NCBI GenBank assembly: GCA_948567375.1
Contig: OX419756.1
Coordinates: forward strand, 76,212,333-76,276,332
DNA from: Lunularia cruciata
Taxonomy: Eukaryota > Streptophyta > Marchantiopsida > Lunulariales > Lunulariaceae
DNA: 64,000 nt
Direction: 5' to 3'
This document shows positions 12,640-24,016 of the stretch, one piece after another. The position numbers and the translations under genes were made by a program. Position 1 is the stretch's first letter, and every line of letters starts with the position of its first letter. The notes beneath the pieces were generated by a model. The model was not told where the DNA came from, searched no databases, and saw only the letters and a program-made list of their open reading frames with translations.

Positions 12640-13188
12640 TTGGAGAACATTGGATTGATCTTGTCAAAGGCGCAGTTCCGGTTTGGCAGAGACAGTACCG
12701 TCTGAATCCAAAGTACTCTCTCTTGGTGAAAGATAAAATCGACAAGTACTTAGGGGCCGGAATGATTTTCCCTATCTTAAGCAGTGAGTAGGTCGCACCC
12801 ATTGTCATTGTTCCAAAGAAGAAAATGGGGAAGATTTGAGTGTGCCAAGATTTCCGCAAGTTAAATGCAATCACACGAAAGGACCATCATCCCTTGCCTT
12901 TTACTGATACAATTTTGGACCAAGTAGCTGGTCACCCTTGTTATAGTTTTCTCAATGGACTTTTAGGTCCAATCAAGTGTCCAACCAAGAAGAGGACAAA
13001 GACAAGACCACATTCACGACCAATTGGGGCACTTTTGCTTACAATCAAATGCCCTTTGGGTTGTGTAATGCTCTTGCTATTTTCCAACGGATGATGCATT
13101 CAATCTTCAAGGATTTCTTGTGCAAATTTGTGGAAGTTTTCATTGATGATTTTGTGTGTTTGGGCAAAGAGATGCACATTTGGATTAC
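12640..13188 (+). pseudogene. G1 reverse transcriptase, N-terminal part
   Basis: RT words run in order: EFGEHWIDLVKGAVPVWQRQ-like start, VCQDFRKLNAITRKDHHPLP (about 12841-12900), a TNWGTFAYNQMPFGLCNAL block and FIDDFVCLGKE with the catalytic aspartates near 13141-13170. The domain is cut at 13188 by the inverted LTR L3 and resumes at 16912. Fossil. Confidence 0.88.
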
Positions 13189-16100
13189 TGTGACAACTCG
13201 GCAAATATCACTTTTATGGTAATTGGGTAAATAAAGTTTGTTCCTGTAGAGATACGATTCAGAATTGGTCAAATACAAAGCGGAGTAAAAATTTCAGTTC
13301 TTCATGGTTGGGTCTTTAATCTCTCAGGTAGAAACCACACCCAGAAGAGATTAACAAGCTCACAATCTTGACACCTTGTCACTAATACACACTCGTTAAT
13401 CACAACATAGCAATTCTGTCCAAACAACTCTTGATTGTGATGATTCAGATTCTCCAGAAGACGGCAATTCATTATGAAAATGACTTTGCCTCAGAATTGT
13501 GTTCCACTCCTCCACTGAAGGCACAACTTCCTTGATCAAATTTTCTTCACATCAACTTCTCGCTGCACTCACAAATGAAAAATACTACCAACACTACAAT
13601 TCCTCTCAGATCTGTCAAGGCATTGCTCCAATTGCACTTCACTCAGGATCACACACACAAAATGAAGATCAAGGCTGCAGAATCCAACATCCAACAAGCA
13701 CATTGACTTGCACTTCAAATTTCTCCACACATGCACAAACACACACAAAGTTGATACTCAGAATTAAGCTCAAGCGACGAGCACTAAAAATAGTACTTCA
13801 CTTTACCTATCTTTAGAAATATGAACATTGAACAACATTACACTACAAATGTCACTCTTAAATAGTGAAGCAAAAAACACTACTAACAAAAATACCGTGC
13901 TACAACAACTCTTCTAACCTATAGAACTGAACGGACAATGCAACCCTTCATATTTGCCTCTTTAGATCTCAAATCTATTTCTACCCCAATCTGCTGTCTA
14001 CCTCGTCATCGGCTTTCAAACCTGATGATCTTCCTACTACTTCTCCTTCTTCAAGTACATCTGATTCTACCAAGTCCTTCACTATTTCTACTATCTCTTC
14101 CCTACAATCTACAATTGAGGTCATGGGTAATCCATCTACTTCCTTATCTCCTGACCCACTCTTCTCTAATGTGTCAAATAACAAGTCCAAAGACACCTGA
14201 ACTCATACTTTTGGAACATCGGACTTTCTCTCCTCTATCACACTACTCCTGATTTGCTCTAACTCTGACTTGACTAAATCTAATCTGAGACTGACATTGT
14301 CTCCTACTTCTAACATCTTCCAATCTATTTGCTCCCTTAATTGGATAAGCAAAGTGTTCATATCCACATCTTTGGCTTTTCTCTTCCAAGTTTCCTGCAC
14401 AAGCAACTTTAACTCATGTAGACGTGCTTCTTCCAATCTCCCTTCAGCCTCTGTGCTCAAGATTGCTTGCAACTTCTACTGATTCCGACTCATAACCTTG
14501 AGATTGCTCTGCCTTCAACTCTTTGCGGTACATCTTGACCTCATCTTTGTACTCAGCAGCAAGCATCTTCTTCTCCTCCGCATCCTAGAAACTTTGTAAC
14601 TCAACACTTTGTACCAGCTTGCGCAATCTTTCTTCTTCTTGATGCCTGACTGCCAACTCTCTCTGCCATGCTTGATCCTTCCCGGCTGCACTCTTCCTCA
14701 AGCTTTCCAACTCCTGCTCCATTATTGCGGCCATTGCCTTCACAAGAATACTCTTGATTTGCACATCACTGACCTCCTCTTTCATCTTGGTCAGCAACAT
14801 TGCCTGCTTTTTCAATTCTTTGGCTTGCTTATGTAGTTCCTTACTTCTTGACTCAAAACTCTCTTGCAACTTCTCAAAAGTCTTCTTCTTCAAGACTGCA
14901 TCCACCCGAAGTTCTTCAACTTCCTCATCTCTTCGGACTACTCGTTCCTGCAAACCCTTCACTTCAACCAGCAGATACTTCAACACCTACAACTCATTCG
15001 TCACCTTCATACAATCTTGGGGAATTACCTTCTGGTACTCCTTCAATAGTTCCAACAATGGAGTGACAACCTTTGATAGATATTGTATTCCGCCAAAGTT
15101 CTCTTTGTCCTCGGCCCCATCTTCTAACTTTGCCTCTTTCATTGGTTCCTTTTGCCGAAGTCGCAATCTTCAGAGACATTGCTTCCAAGCTTCCTTCTTA
15201 CTTACCTACTAAACTTGGTCCCGTAGGGTACTCCTTCCACCTTTCAGCCCCCTTCTCTTCCTCAACCAGGGCTATGCAATGATTCTTCTTTCTTGGTACA
15301 TTGTCAATCATTGCATGACAAACTTCATCCACTCCAACCAATTGCTGAACCTCATGTTCTCCCTCACTCTCACTTTTGGATTCCTCACGTTGTAAAGTGA
15401 ATTTGTCTTCTTTTGAGTCCTCTCCTTGAGACTTTGTCTCCCCTTCAGACTCGGTTTCCAACAATGCTTCTCTCACCATCTTCTTACTCTGTAGAACCAG
15501 TCTTTGGGTCTTCCTTTGTGCTAGAGGTGACCTTACGTCTTTGGGTTTACTGCACTTCTTCTTCTTTGGACTTGTGACTTTTTCCATCTTCCATTGTCTT
15601 GTCCTCAAGAAGTGATCATCAATGGCTTGCAGGTGTGTCATATATTGTTGCTCTTCTTCATCCACTTCCCGTCTCAAATCAGGATGGAAATGTGACACCA
15701 TGCAATGCCTCTCCTCTGCTGTCAGCAAGTTGAACCCAAAGTAGAATTGTGCTGCAAACGGTGCAAAATAATGTGAAGGCAAACCTGTCCTCCAATTGAC
15801 CACCATCTGCCTCGTTCGTTGGTGAAAACACTTCGCCCATTTCACCTTCACTCCTGCAAACATCTGGTGGAAAAAGACCGCTTATTGCATGTTCATGTAA
15901 GTCATTCGTTCTGGTTTGAACATGGCCTTTATCATCCCCACAATACTTCATTTAATCGAGTCCCAATAGGACTCCACCTTGTAACCATTTGTTGTATGCG
16001 GAGCAAAGAACAAATTTTGGATCTCCATCGTCTCTTCTGCAGCATCACACTTCCAATAGAAGGTGATCCCCGTCAGTTCTCCTGCTTCCTTCCCCAACAC

Positions 16101-16906
16101 TAACCTCCAATCCAACTTAGTCCATCAAGCCAGATTTACTCTCTTCCCCTTGACTTCGGGGCCTTCCTCACAATTACTCGCAGCTCTCTCTGCCATGACT
16201 CCTGGAAAACTGAAATTCCAGTTCCATGCTAAAAAGGTAATACAAAGTTTGTTCAAGACTTTGATCCTTGCTACAACGTCTAACCTACAAATTGTGAAAG
16301 TTTGCACTACCAAAGCATTCGTGACCTTCTTTGCCATGATCTGCTCTCTCATTCTTTGGCATTGGAAAACTATTCCTTCTCCTAGACAAGACACTCTAAC
16401 CCCTTTTGGATTTTAGAAAATCTCACTCTCAATTGGCTTCTTGACATGCATTACTGCAAGATGACTACTCAGAGGGATTGGAAATCTACTTGACATATTC
16501 AACTTGTCCTTGCACAATCACAATTTTATATTACCCCAAATTGTAGTCATTCTTCAATCAATTTCAAAATCAACTTCCTCTTCTTCTGCGTGTTGTTATC
16601 TTGTCACTGTCAAGACATGCTTTTTTTGCCTCCACCATTTCTTGAAGTGTACTCTCTTGCCACATACCAAGGTTGTTAGACGGTCTTCTTAGCGGCCTTT
16701 GCTTCCTGATCCAAAGACAATGCTCTTCAGACTTATTTCTTTGTACCCCTCTCCTGAGTACCTCCATCATCGGATCCGATCTTGACTTCTTTGGATTTCC
16801 TCTAAAGTCACTCCCGTCCATTCCTTCTTTTGAAATTCAACTTTCTTTGTTTACTTCTTCTCCCAAATGCTAATAAACAAAAAAAATAAAAAATGTGGGC
16901 AACACA
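13189..16906 (-). mobile_element. L3: inverted solo long LTR inside G1 RT
   Basis: The insert starts TGTGACAAC and ends GGGCAACACA, the inverted family termini. It is flanked by the direct duplication ATTAC at 13184-13188 and 16907-16911. No internal retroelement sequence is present, so this is a solo LTR of 3718 bp, the best full-length long LTR in the window. Its reverse strand carries the coiled-coil coding-like region. The duplication and the intact reading of RT sequence on both flanks make the boundaries certain. Confidence 0.93.
13981..16210 (-). pseudogene. LTR-borne coiled-coil coding region, copy in L3 (best preserved)
   Basis: Read on the minus strand, this is the clearest copy. 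A block with KCFHQRTRQMVVNW and VSHFHPDLRREVDEEEQQYM lies in a continuous 221-residue piece (15198-15863). An acidic Ser/Glu linker follows, then coiled-coil stretches (14585-14986) with heptads such as KELHKQAKELKKQAMLL. A further helical piece with LSTEAEGRLEEARLHELKLL and DWKMLEVGDNVSLRLDLVKS (14203-14472) precedes an acidic tail. The whole would be of the order of 700 residues. No enzyme motif or membrane segment is seen. It could be a gag-like or accessory protein, or a captured host gene; I do not recognise it. It carries a few breaks. Confidence 0.6.
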
Positions 16907-16911
16907 ATTAC

Positions 16912-17680
16912 CTTTGCCAAACTTTTGAAAGGTGTTATTTTTCATGTTTGTTATTACACCCGAAGAAATGCTTCTTCACAATGAAGGAGGGAATTCTTCA
17001 AGGGCATTGGGTGTCAAGCCAAGGTATTGAAGTTGATGTTAAGAAGGTCAAAGTAATCTCAGCTTTGGAATCCCCAAAGAACATCCAGGAGCTGAGAGCC
17101 TTCTTGGGACATGTTTGATACTACAGACATTTTGTTTCAAACTATATGGTGCTTGTTGCATCCCTTACAAGGCTTCTGAAGAAATCCAAAGACTACCTGT
17201 GGGAAGCAAATCAAGAAGAAGCTTTCCAGGTATTGAAGAAGAAACTGGTTGAAGCATCAGTCATGAGGGCTCTAAATTAGGATGTCCCTTTTCATGTGTA
17301 TGTGGACACTTTGTCCATGGCAATCAGAGTTATCTTGAGTTAGAAGGACAAGAAGAAGAAGGACTACCGGAGTTTATTGCCAACCAATAACTATCAGTTT
17401 CAAAAAAGAACTATTCAACAACTGAAAGAGAAGCACTCAAAATGGTGTATGCTTGCAAGAAATTTTGCCACTACCTATTGGGATACAAGTTTGTCTGTTA
17501 TGTTGACCATTACACATTGCAACATTTGGTCAAGAAAGCAGATTTGTCCAAGAAAATAACAAGATGGATCTTGTTGTTACAAGAATTCACATACACTATA
17601 CAAGTAAGGAAGGGAGCTTTGCATTTGAATGCAGACTTCCTATCCAGGTTAGAAACTCAAGACCAGGAATGGGAGATTGA
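16912..17680 (+). pseudogene. G1 RT C-terminal part and RNase H
   Basis: After L3 the RT resumes with HPKKCFFTMKEGILQGHWVS and ELRAFLGHV (about 16960-17118). RNase H follows, with a degraded first strand near 17280-17340 and the word VCYVDHYTLQHLVKK in place of DHxALKxL (about 17490-17540). Its end carries the usual HLNADFLSR word (about 17620-17650). Fossil. Confidence 0.82.
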
Positions 17681-17739
17681 TGATCGGTTCCTTGATGAAG
17701 AGTTATATCAATCAATAGCAATGCAAAGTACAAGATATG

Positions 17740-19045
17740 CAGCCAAATATCATTATCTACATACTCTCCATTGTCCTAAAGGGCTGGACCTAGAGCAGAG
17801 GGCAGTCTTTCTTAGGAAAATAGGGCCATATCAGCTAAAACACAACATTTTGTTCAAGATGGGCAAAGACAAAGTACTTTGGCGATGCTTGGAGTCATAC
17901 AAAGTTGGAGGCATAATTGAGTCTTTACACTCCAAAGCATTGAGAGGATACTATACTCTGAGGAATATTGTAAAGAAGATTCTTTCTTTGGGGTACTGGT
18001 GGCCTACAATGTACAAAGACACGCATGCCCATATTTGAAGTTGTGACACTTGTCAAAGAACGGGAAAGCCATTGGCTACTTCCCAATGGCCTTTGAGACC
18101 AATTTTACCCTTGGGCTCCATTTGAGAAATGGGGAATTGATTTTGTGGGACCAATACAACCGGTAACCCGAGTCACAAGGAAATGCTACATTTTGGTTTG
18201 CATTGACTATTCTACCAAGATGGTCAAAGCTAAAGCAACTCGCAGAGATGATGCAAACACAATGGTGGAATTTTTCTTTCAAAACATCATCTCTCGATAC
18301 GGATGTCCTCTGGAATTGGTCAATAACATAGGGACACATTTTTGAACTCTTTGATGGATGCATTGACAAAGTACTTTCAGATTAAACATCAGAAGACAAT
18401 TTCAGACTGCTTATAATCCAAAAGCAAATGGCTTAACGGAAAAGGCAAATGGGTTACTTTGCAAAATTTTGAATAAGGAGACTATCAATTATACCTATGA
18501 CTGGGACACAAAATTACCAGCCACATTGTGGGCATATCAAATGATAGAAAAGATCACAACCAAGCAAACTTCAAACTTCTTGACATACAGCTTGCACCCC
18601 ATACTACCAGTTGAATTTGAAGTCTTGACATAGCAAATTCTTTGCAAAGAATGATTGTTGGAAGAAGAAAGTTAGGAGCTTCAAATCCATCAATTAATGT
18701 GGTTAGAAGAGAAAAGAGATGATGCAATGCAAACCAAAAAAGAAGTACAAGAATAGAGGAAAGTCAGGCACAAGAAGCATATCAAGCTTGTGATTGTTCA
18801 CAAAGGAGATGTGGTTTTGTTATATGACAATTGCCAAATATTTTTTCCAGGCAAACTATATTTGAGATGGATGGGGCCTTATCAATTTCTTCATCTTTAT
18901 GACAATAGGTCCATTCAACTTGCAGACCTAGAAGGCAATCCTTTTGCCACTCAAGTAAACGGGTGGAGAGTTTGGAGATATTGGACCATAGACTTGGAAG
19001 TCTCTAAGACACCCAAAATCTATGTTTGCGGGGGCACTCACATTT
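17740..19045 (+). pseudogene. G1 integrase
   Basis: The HHCC region has SKALRGYYTLRNIVKKILSL and a CDTCQRTGKP-like end (about 17930-18070). The DDE core begins EKWGIDFVGPIQP (about 18124-18162). The C-terminal module has GDVVLLYD and RWMGPYQFL (about 18804-18890), then QLADLEGNPFATQVNGWRVW close to the polypurine tract. The integrase would insert the cDNA, producing the 5-bp duplications seen around family members here. Fossil with several breaks. Confidence 0.85.
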
Positions 19046-19056
19046 GAGGGAGGGGG
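19046..19056 (+). other. G1 polypurine tract
   Basis: GAGGGAGGGGG sits 2 bp before the LTR start TGTGGTACCC, the expected position for plus-strand priming. Confidence 0.75.
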
Positions 19057-19058
19057 TA

Positions 19059-20631
19059 TGTGGTACCCACATTTTTGTTTTTTTCTCAATTTTGAAAAAG
19101 AAGTGTACAATAGAAGTTGAATTGTGCATGTATGGTTAAAGAAGGTAAAGAAAAGTGTCCTTGAGGTGTAACCCAAGGTAAAGTGACTTTGTGTCAGAAG
19201 GTGAGGTACTCAAAATTGCCCTGTCAGCATACAACCCAAAGTAAGGAGACTTTGTCTTGGGGGTGCTCAATCCGAGGTGAGGAAAGTGTATCAGCTTTCC
19301 TTTGGGGCAAGACATTCAAGAAAGTACCGTTCAAAAATGGCGGTCATATGCATGAAGGACCCTTGACAATGATAGGAGCATGCAAGAGGTGTGATTTCTT
19401 GGTAGATACTTGAAGTGAAGAAAGACGGAGAAGGTGCAACTCTATAAAATTTGGGCTAAAGAAAAAGCAATGAAAAGCAATTTTCCATTGCCATTAAGAG
19501 GTTGTACTGCAAGATTTTGTGAGAAGGGAAGTGTAGTCAAAGCCGCACTGGTGTGTCAAGAGGAAGTCAAGAGAGTTAATCTCGGAATCAATAGAAGAAT
19601 AGTCCCCAGCCTAAAGTGGAAGAGAGAAAGATGGGAGTTGGGAAGAACTCCAAATTCACAGTGAGAAATCATGCAATTTGGAGGTTAGATGTGATCCCAA
19701 GAATCAAAGTCCTGAGTAGGCTTTGGGTCACATTCTTGGCATGGAATTGGAATGTTAGTTTTCTAGGTTTCATGATTGAGGTCATTGAGAGTAAATATCT
19801 TGATGGCCTTGAAGAAGAAGGGAAGAGAGGAAATCCGGCTTGATGGATAAAGTCGGATTGGAGATTAGTACTCGGGAGAGAAGCAAGTGCAAAGCATGGC
19901 ACCATGTTCTTGGGGAAGGAAGAAGTAGCCAAGGAAGCCCAAGAAGTGAGGGAAGCTTTCTCTTCAAAGCGCACGAAGAATGGCTACAAAGTAGAGAGTT
20001 AAAAAGATCCTGTCAAGAGGGAGATTGTAAGTGCTCTAATGGCAATCTTGAAGCCAGAGAGAATGACTTATGTGATGAAGCACCAAGCGGTGTTCTTCCA
20101 TAAGATTTTTGCAGGAGAGCCGATTAATTGGGCAAAGTGTCTTCATCAAAGGACGAGACAAATGGTGTGGAACTTATGAGACAAGTCACCGCCACATTAC
20201 ATTGTGCCATTTACAGCCCACTTCTATCTGGGTTTGAATTTGCTCAATGTGGCGGAGAAGCACAAGATGGTGTCTCATTTCCATCCCGACTTGCAAAGAG
20301 ATGTTGATACGGAGGAGCAACAATACATCTTGCAATCAAGAGTAGCAATGAGTACTACAAGTAGATGGGGCAAAGTGTGCAAGAGAAGGTAAGTACTCCA
20401 AAGTCAAAGAAGAGGAGTCTACAAGGAGAAGAAGAAGAAGTAGAGAAGGCACAACCTTGGAAAGCCAGAAGAGTGAATCCAAGGAAAGAATTGGTGGTGA
20501 TAGCGTCATTAGACAAAGAGTCGGAAGGAGAGGCTGAGTGCAAGTCCAAAGACTTGGAGAAGGAGGAAGAACCCAAGTTCATGCTGCAAAGTGGGAACAC
20601 AAGTAGTGACAATGATGACAGAGGAGAGATG
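19059..20631 (+). repeat. G1 3' LTR, first segment (L4a)
   Basis: The LTR starts TGTGGTACCCACA and contains the beginning of the coiled-coil coding-like region from about 19600 (LAWNWNVSF and HFHPDLQRDVDTEEQQYI words). It is interrupted at 20632 by L5; the LTR resumes at 22538. Confidence 0.88.
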
Positions 20632-22537
20632 TGTGACAATCCGACAAATATCACTTTTGCGGTAATCGAGTAAGTAAAGTTTGTTCCCGCAGTGATACAA
20701 GTCAGAATTGGTCAAATACAAAGTCAAAGTAACAATTTCAGTTCTTCTTGATTTCTTCTTTAATCTCTTAGGTAGAAACTACACCCAAAAGAGAGTAACA
20801 AGCATTGATTCACAGTCTTGTGACAAATTCACACTCCTTAATCACAACTCCATCAAATCTTTCCAAACAATCTTGATTGTGATGATTTAGGCTCTCTCAA
20901 AAACAACACTTCACTGCAAAACAACTTTGCCTCCAAATTGTGTTCCACCCCTCCATTGAAGGCACAACTTCCTCGATCAAAATTGCTTCACATCAACTTC
21001 ACATTGCACTCACAAATGCAGAATACTACCAACACTACAATTCCTCTCAGATCTGTCAAGGCATTGCTTTGATTGCACTTCACTCAGGATCAAACACACA
21101 AAATGAAGATCAAGGCTGCGGAATCCAACATCCAACAAGCACACTGACTTGCACTTTGAATTTCTTCACACACTCACAAATGCAATTACAAAGCTGATAC
21201 TCGAAATCAAGCTCAAGCAACGAGCACTACTTCACAGCACTTTGCTTTATCTATTCTTAGAAATAATGAGCATTGAACAACATTTGACTGCAAATGCCAC
21301 TCTTAAATAGTGAAGCAATCGACAGTTATCTTCCTAATGTACCTCTTCCTAATGACTCTACAAACCTGCAGATCCAAAATGACAATGTACCTCTTCATAT
21401 CTGCCTATACAAATCTCAAATCGGTTACTAATCTGATCCGATGTCTACTTCTTCTTCAGCTTTCAAACCCAAACCCAAAGTAACTGTACTTCTTACTACT
21501 CTGTCCTTGGGTTTCATAACTCCTACATCTTCTACCAGATCTAACAATTCTCTTTCTTGATCTGACATTTCACTAGTGGGTAATCTATCTAACTCCTTAT
21601 CTGCCTATCCACTCTTCTCTAAAGTGTCAAATGTCAAATCCAAAGACACCTGCCTTCCTATCTCTCTTACTTTGGGTTTTGCTATTATCAATTCCTTTGC
21701 TAAGTCTACTATATCATCATCAAGAATTGTAATTGAAAGCACAGGTACACTATCTACACCTTCAATTTGTAACCCATTTTCCCCTAATCACTCATGTAAC
21801 TGACCCGAAGACACTTATAGTCTGCTCCTGCACTTTGGGTTTATTCACTATGGCTATTTCTCCTCTAATTCTATCTTATCTTCAATCAAAACTAAAATTG
21901 AAGTCATGGGTATCCTAGATATATTCTTTCCTTACTCTAACTTCCTCTTATGCTTCCCGTAAGATTCCCAAAGTCACCTTCACTGCACTCTGAGGTCCGG
22001 CTACCTCGGGCTGAATCATACTTGTCTTGAGGTAAAGTCTTTAGACCCGCAGTCAGGTAAACCCAAAGTCCGAAGTACAAAGTCCAAAGTCACATTGACC
22101 CGAAGACACAAACCCAAAGTACATATACTCCAGAAACTTCAAATACTTGTAACTTCTTCTATAGACCTCCAAACTTTCCGATTTTGATGGCAATGGAAAG
22201 CCTTAAACGAGACAATTCCAACGAAATATAGCACATTTGATTTAGAGTTGTATACACTGAGATATGACCCCCGAAAGAATCCTGACCTACAACTTCTATT
22301 TCTCCTTCGGGTTTGCACTCCTTCAACGTCTGATCCGAGTTTTTCCCTCCTCTGATGCAAAGTAAGCTTCTTTGGGTCTGATCCAGTCCAAGACCTTCTT
22401 CCTCTTACACAAAATTGACTTCCTGAGGTCTGATCAAAACACAAGTTTCCCCTGATTTCTTCTCTATTTTGTTTCAATTTGGTTTCAGCAAAGCACTTCT
22501 TCTAAACTCGTCCAAAATGAAAAATGTGGGTACCACA
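20632..22537 (-). mobile_element. L5: inverted solo LTR, short form
   Basis: It is flanked by the direct repeat AGATG at 20627-20631 and 22538-22542; the uninterrupted equivalent is seen at about 7018-7040 in L2. The termini are TGTGACAAT and GGGTACCACA. At 1906 bp it is about half the long form. It shares both ends with the long LTR but has a different middle, lacking most of the coiled-coil region and containing repeated words such as CCAAAGTC and GACCCGAAGACAC (about 22060-22110) that recur in L6. It is younger than the G1 insertion. Confidence 0.92.
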
Positions 22538-23555
22538 AGATGCAGTTGGTACCCAAAGAGGAGGAAGCTAAGATGGAGATGGTAGAGAAAGATAACTCAA
22601 AACTAGAAGATGAAGTTCTAGAGCAGGAGGAGAAGAGAGTTACAATTCAGAGGGGAGTCCATTCCACACGAAGGGCAAAGTATGAAGCGGGGCCAAGTAA
22701 GGTAAGATAAGTGGAGAGTGGAAGTTTGGGGAGCAAAGAATCCATTCCCATAAGGCAAATGCGGCTGAGAAGGTGATGTTGAGCAAGGAAGAGACAAAGA
22801 AGGAGATAAGTCCGAAAGCCAAAGTAATTCCGAGTGAAGGAGTAGATTATCTACGGGAGATTGTGTGCTTGTTGTTAGTAGAGTTAGAGCACAAGAAGAA
22901 GGAGATGCAGTCAAAGTGTCCAGAGGTGAAGATTGTATTGCAGTTGTTAGCTCAATTAGAAGAAGAGAACTTGGAGTTGAAGAAGAGTATAACCCGAGGT
23001 GAGGAGGAAAGGGAAGTGCTATGAGTAGATGCCATAGTACAAAATCAAGTAATCAAGAACTTGAAGAGAGAAGTGGGGAGTAGAGAGAGAACAATCAAGC
23101 AGAATGACATAGCAAGGGAAAGACAAGTAGCTAAGTATGAAATCTTGAAGTAGCAGTTTGCTGATTTGAGATTAGAGAATATCCATGCTATGGCAAGAGT
23201 AGCAGAGAAGGAGCAAGAGCTTGATAGAGTGATGGAGAGTGTAGAAGAGAAGAAGTAGCTCTGGCAAAGAGAGTTGATAATGAGATATAGAGAGGAAGAG
23301 AGGTTAAGAGAGTTACTTCGTAATCTGGAGGAGAAAATTGTGTAGAAGGAGAAGGAGACAGTGAAAGCCGAGTTTGAAGCGGAATTGGCAATGTATAGAG
23401 AGGATTGGCTTGCAGATCAAGAACAGGAGAGAAGAATGAGATTGGAGCCATTGAAGGAGATTGTGATCAAGATGAATGCAATGCTAAGTACAGAGGCCAA
23501 TGTGCAAATTGAAGAGACAAGGCTACACAAGTTGAAGTTGTTGGTGTAGGGGATG
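22538..23555 (+). repeat. G1 3' LTR, second segment (L4b)
   Basis: This continues the LTR U3 coding-like region after L5, collinear with about 7022-7965 of L2 and including Lys/Glu-rich coiled-coil words. It is interrupted at 23556 by G4. Confidence 0.88.
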
Positions 23556-24004
23556 TGTCACGCCATTTGTAGTTCCGCATCTAGATGCTCGGACACTGGA
23601 GTTCCAGTGATGGTAGTTAGAGTTATTCTAGCAGTTTCTCAAGGACTACTTTCCGACGGTTAGATTTTGTGTTTGGGGTACTGACTTCACGGTGGGGCCC
23701 ACTATCACTTTGCACCGTTTGCACCATCGAGTGTGCCGTCAGCGGGACCGTTAGGGTTTCAGGGCTAGCTCGAGTCCAGGGGGTATAGTTTCGAAGTGAG
23801 CTCCAGAGAGCTCACTTCTCTGATGTTGAGCCTTCGAGTTCCTGGCTATGGTGGACAGAGGCCGGCGAGCGTCACCTGGATTCTCTATGCTTGAGTGGGT
23901 GTGGCTTGACTGTAATCAGTGCCCAGTTGTTGGCAGTTTATAGAGTGACAGATCAAGTACTGATCTGAGTTGAGTTGAGTTGAGAATGTTAAGCAATCTG
24001 ATTA
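23556..24004 (+). repeat. G4 terminal repeat A, left copy (A1)
   Basis: It starts TGTCACGCCATTTG and is collinear with 32733-33181 to the final CTGATTA. It lacks the ~107-bp B segment that, by primer and polypurine positions, should form the start of U3. It is followed at once by a primer-binding-site-like sequence. Confidence 0.92.
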
Positions 24005-24016
24005 CATCAGAGAAGT
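24001..24016 (+). other. G4 probable primer-binding site
   Basis: ATTACATCAGAGAAGT directly at the end of repeat A resembles the initiator-Met tRNA site TGGTATCAGAGC used by many plant LTR elements. The ATCAGAG core is exact and the first bases differ. Confidence 0.5.

Noticed and set aside
2823-19045. Envelope-like genes in G1 or G2
   Set aside because: The integrase is followed within a short distance by the 3' LTR in both elements, leaving no room for an extra gene before the LTR.
13189-23555. Treating the coiled-coil regions as independent host genes
   Set aside because: They recur at the same place in every long LTR of one retroelement family, inside LTR boundaries proved by target duplications.
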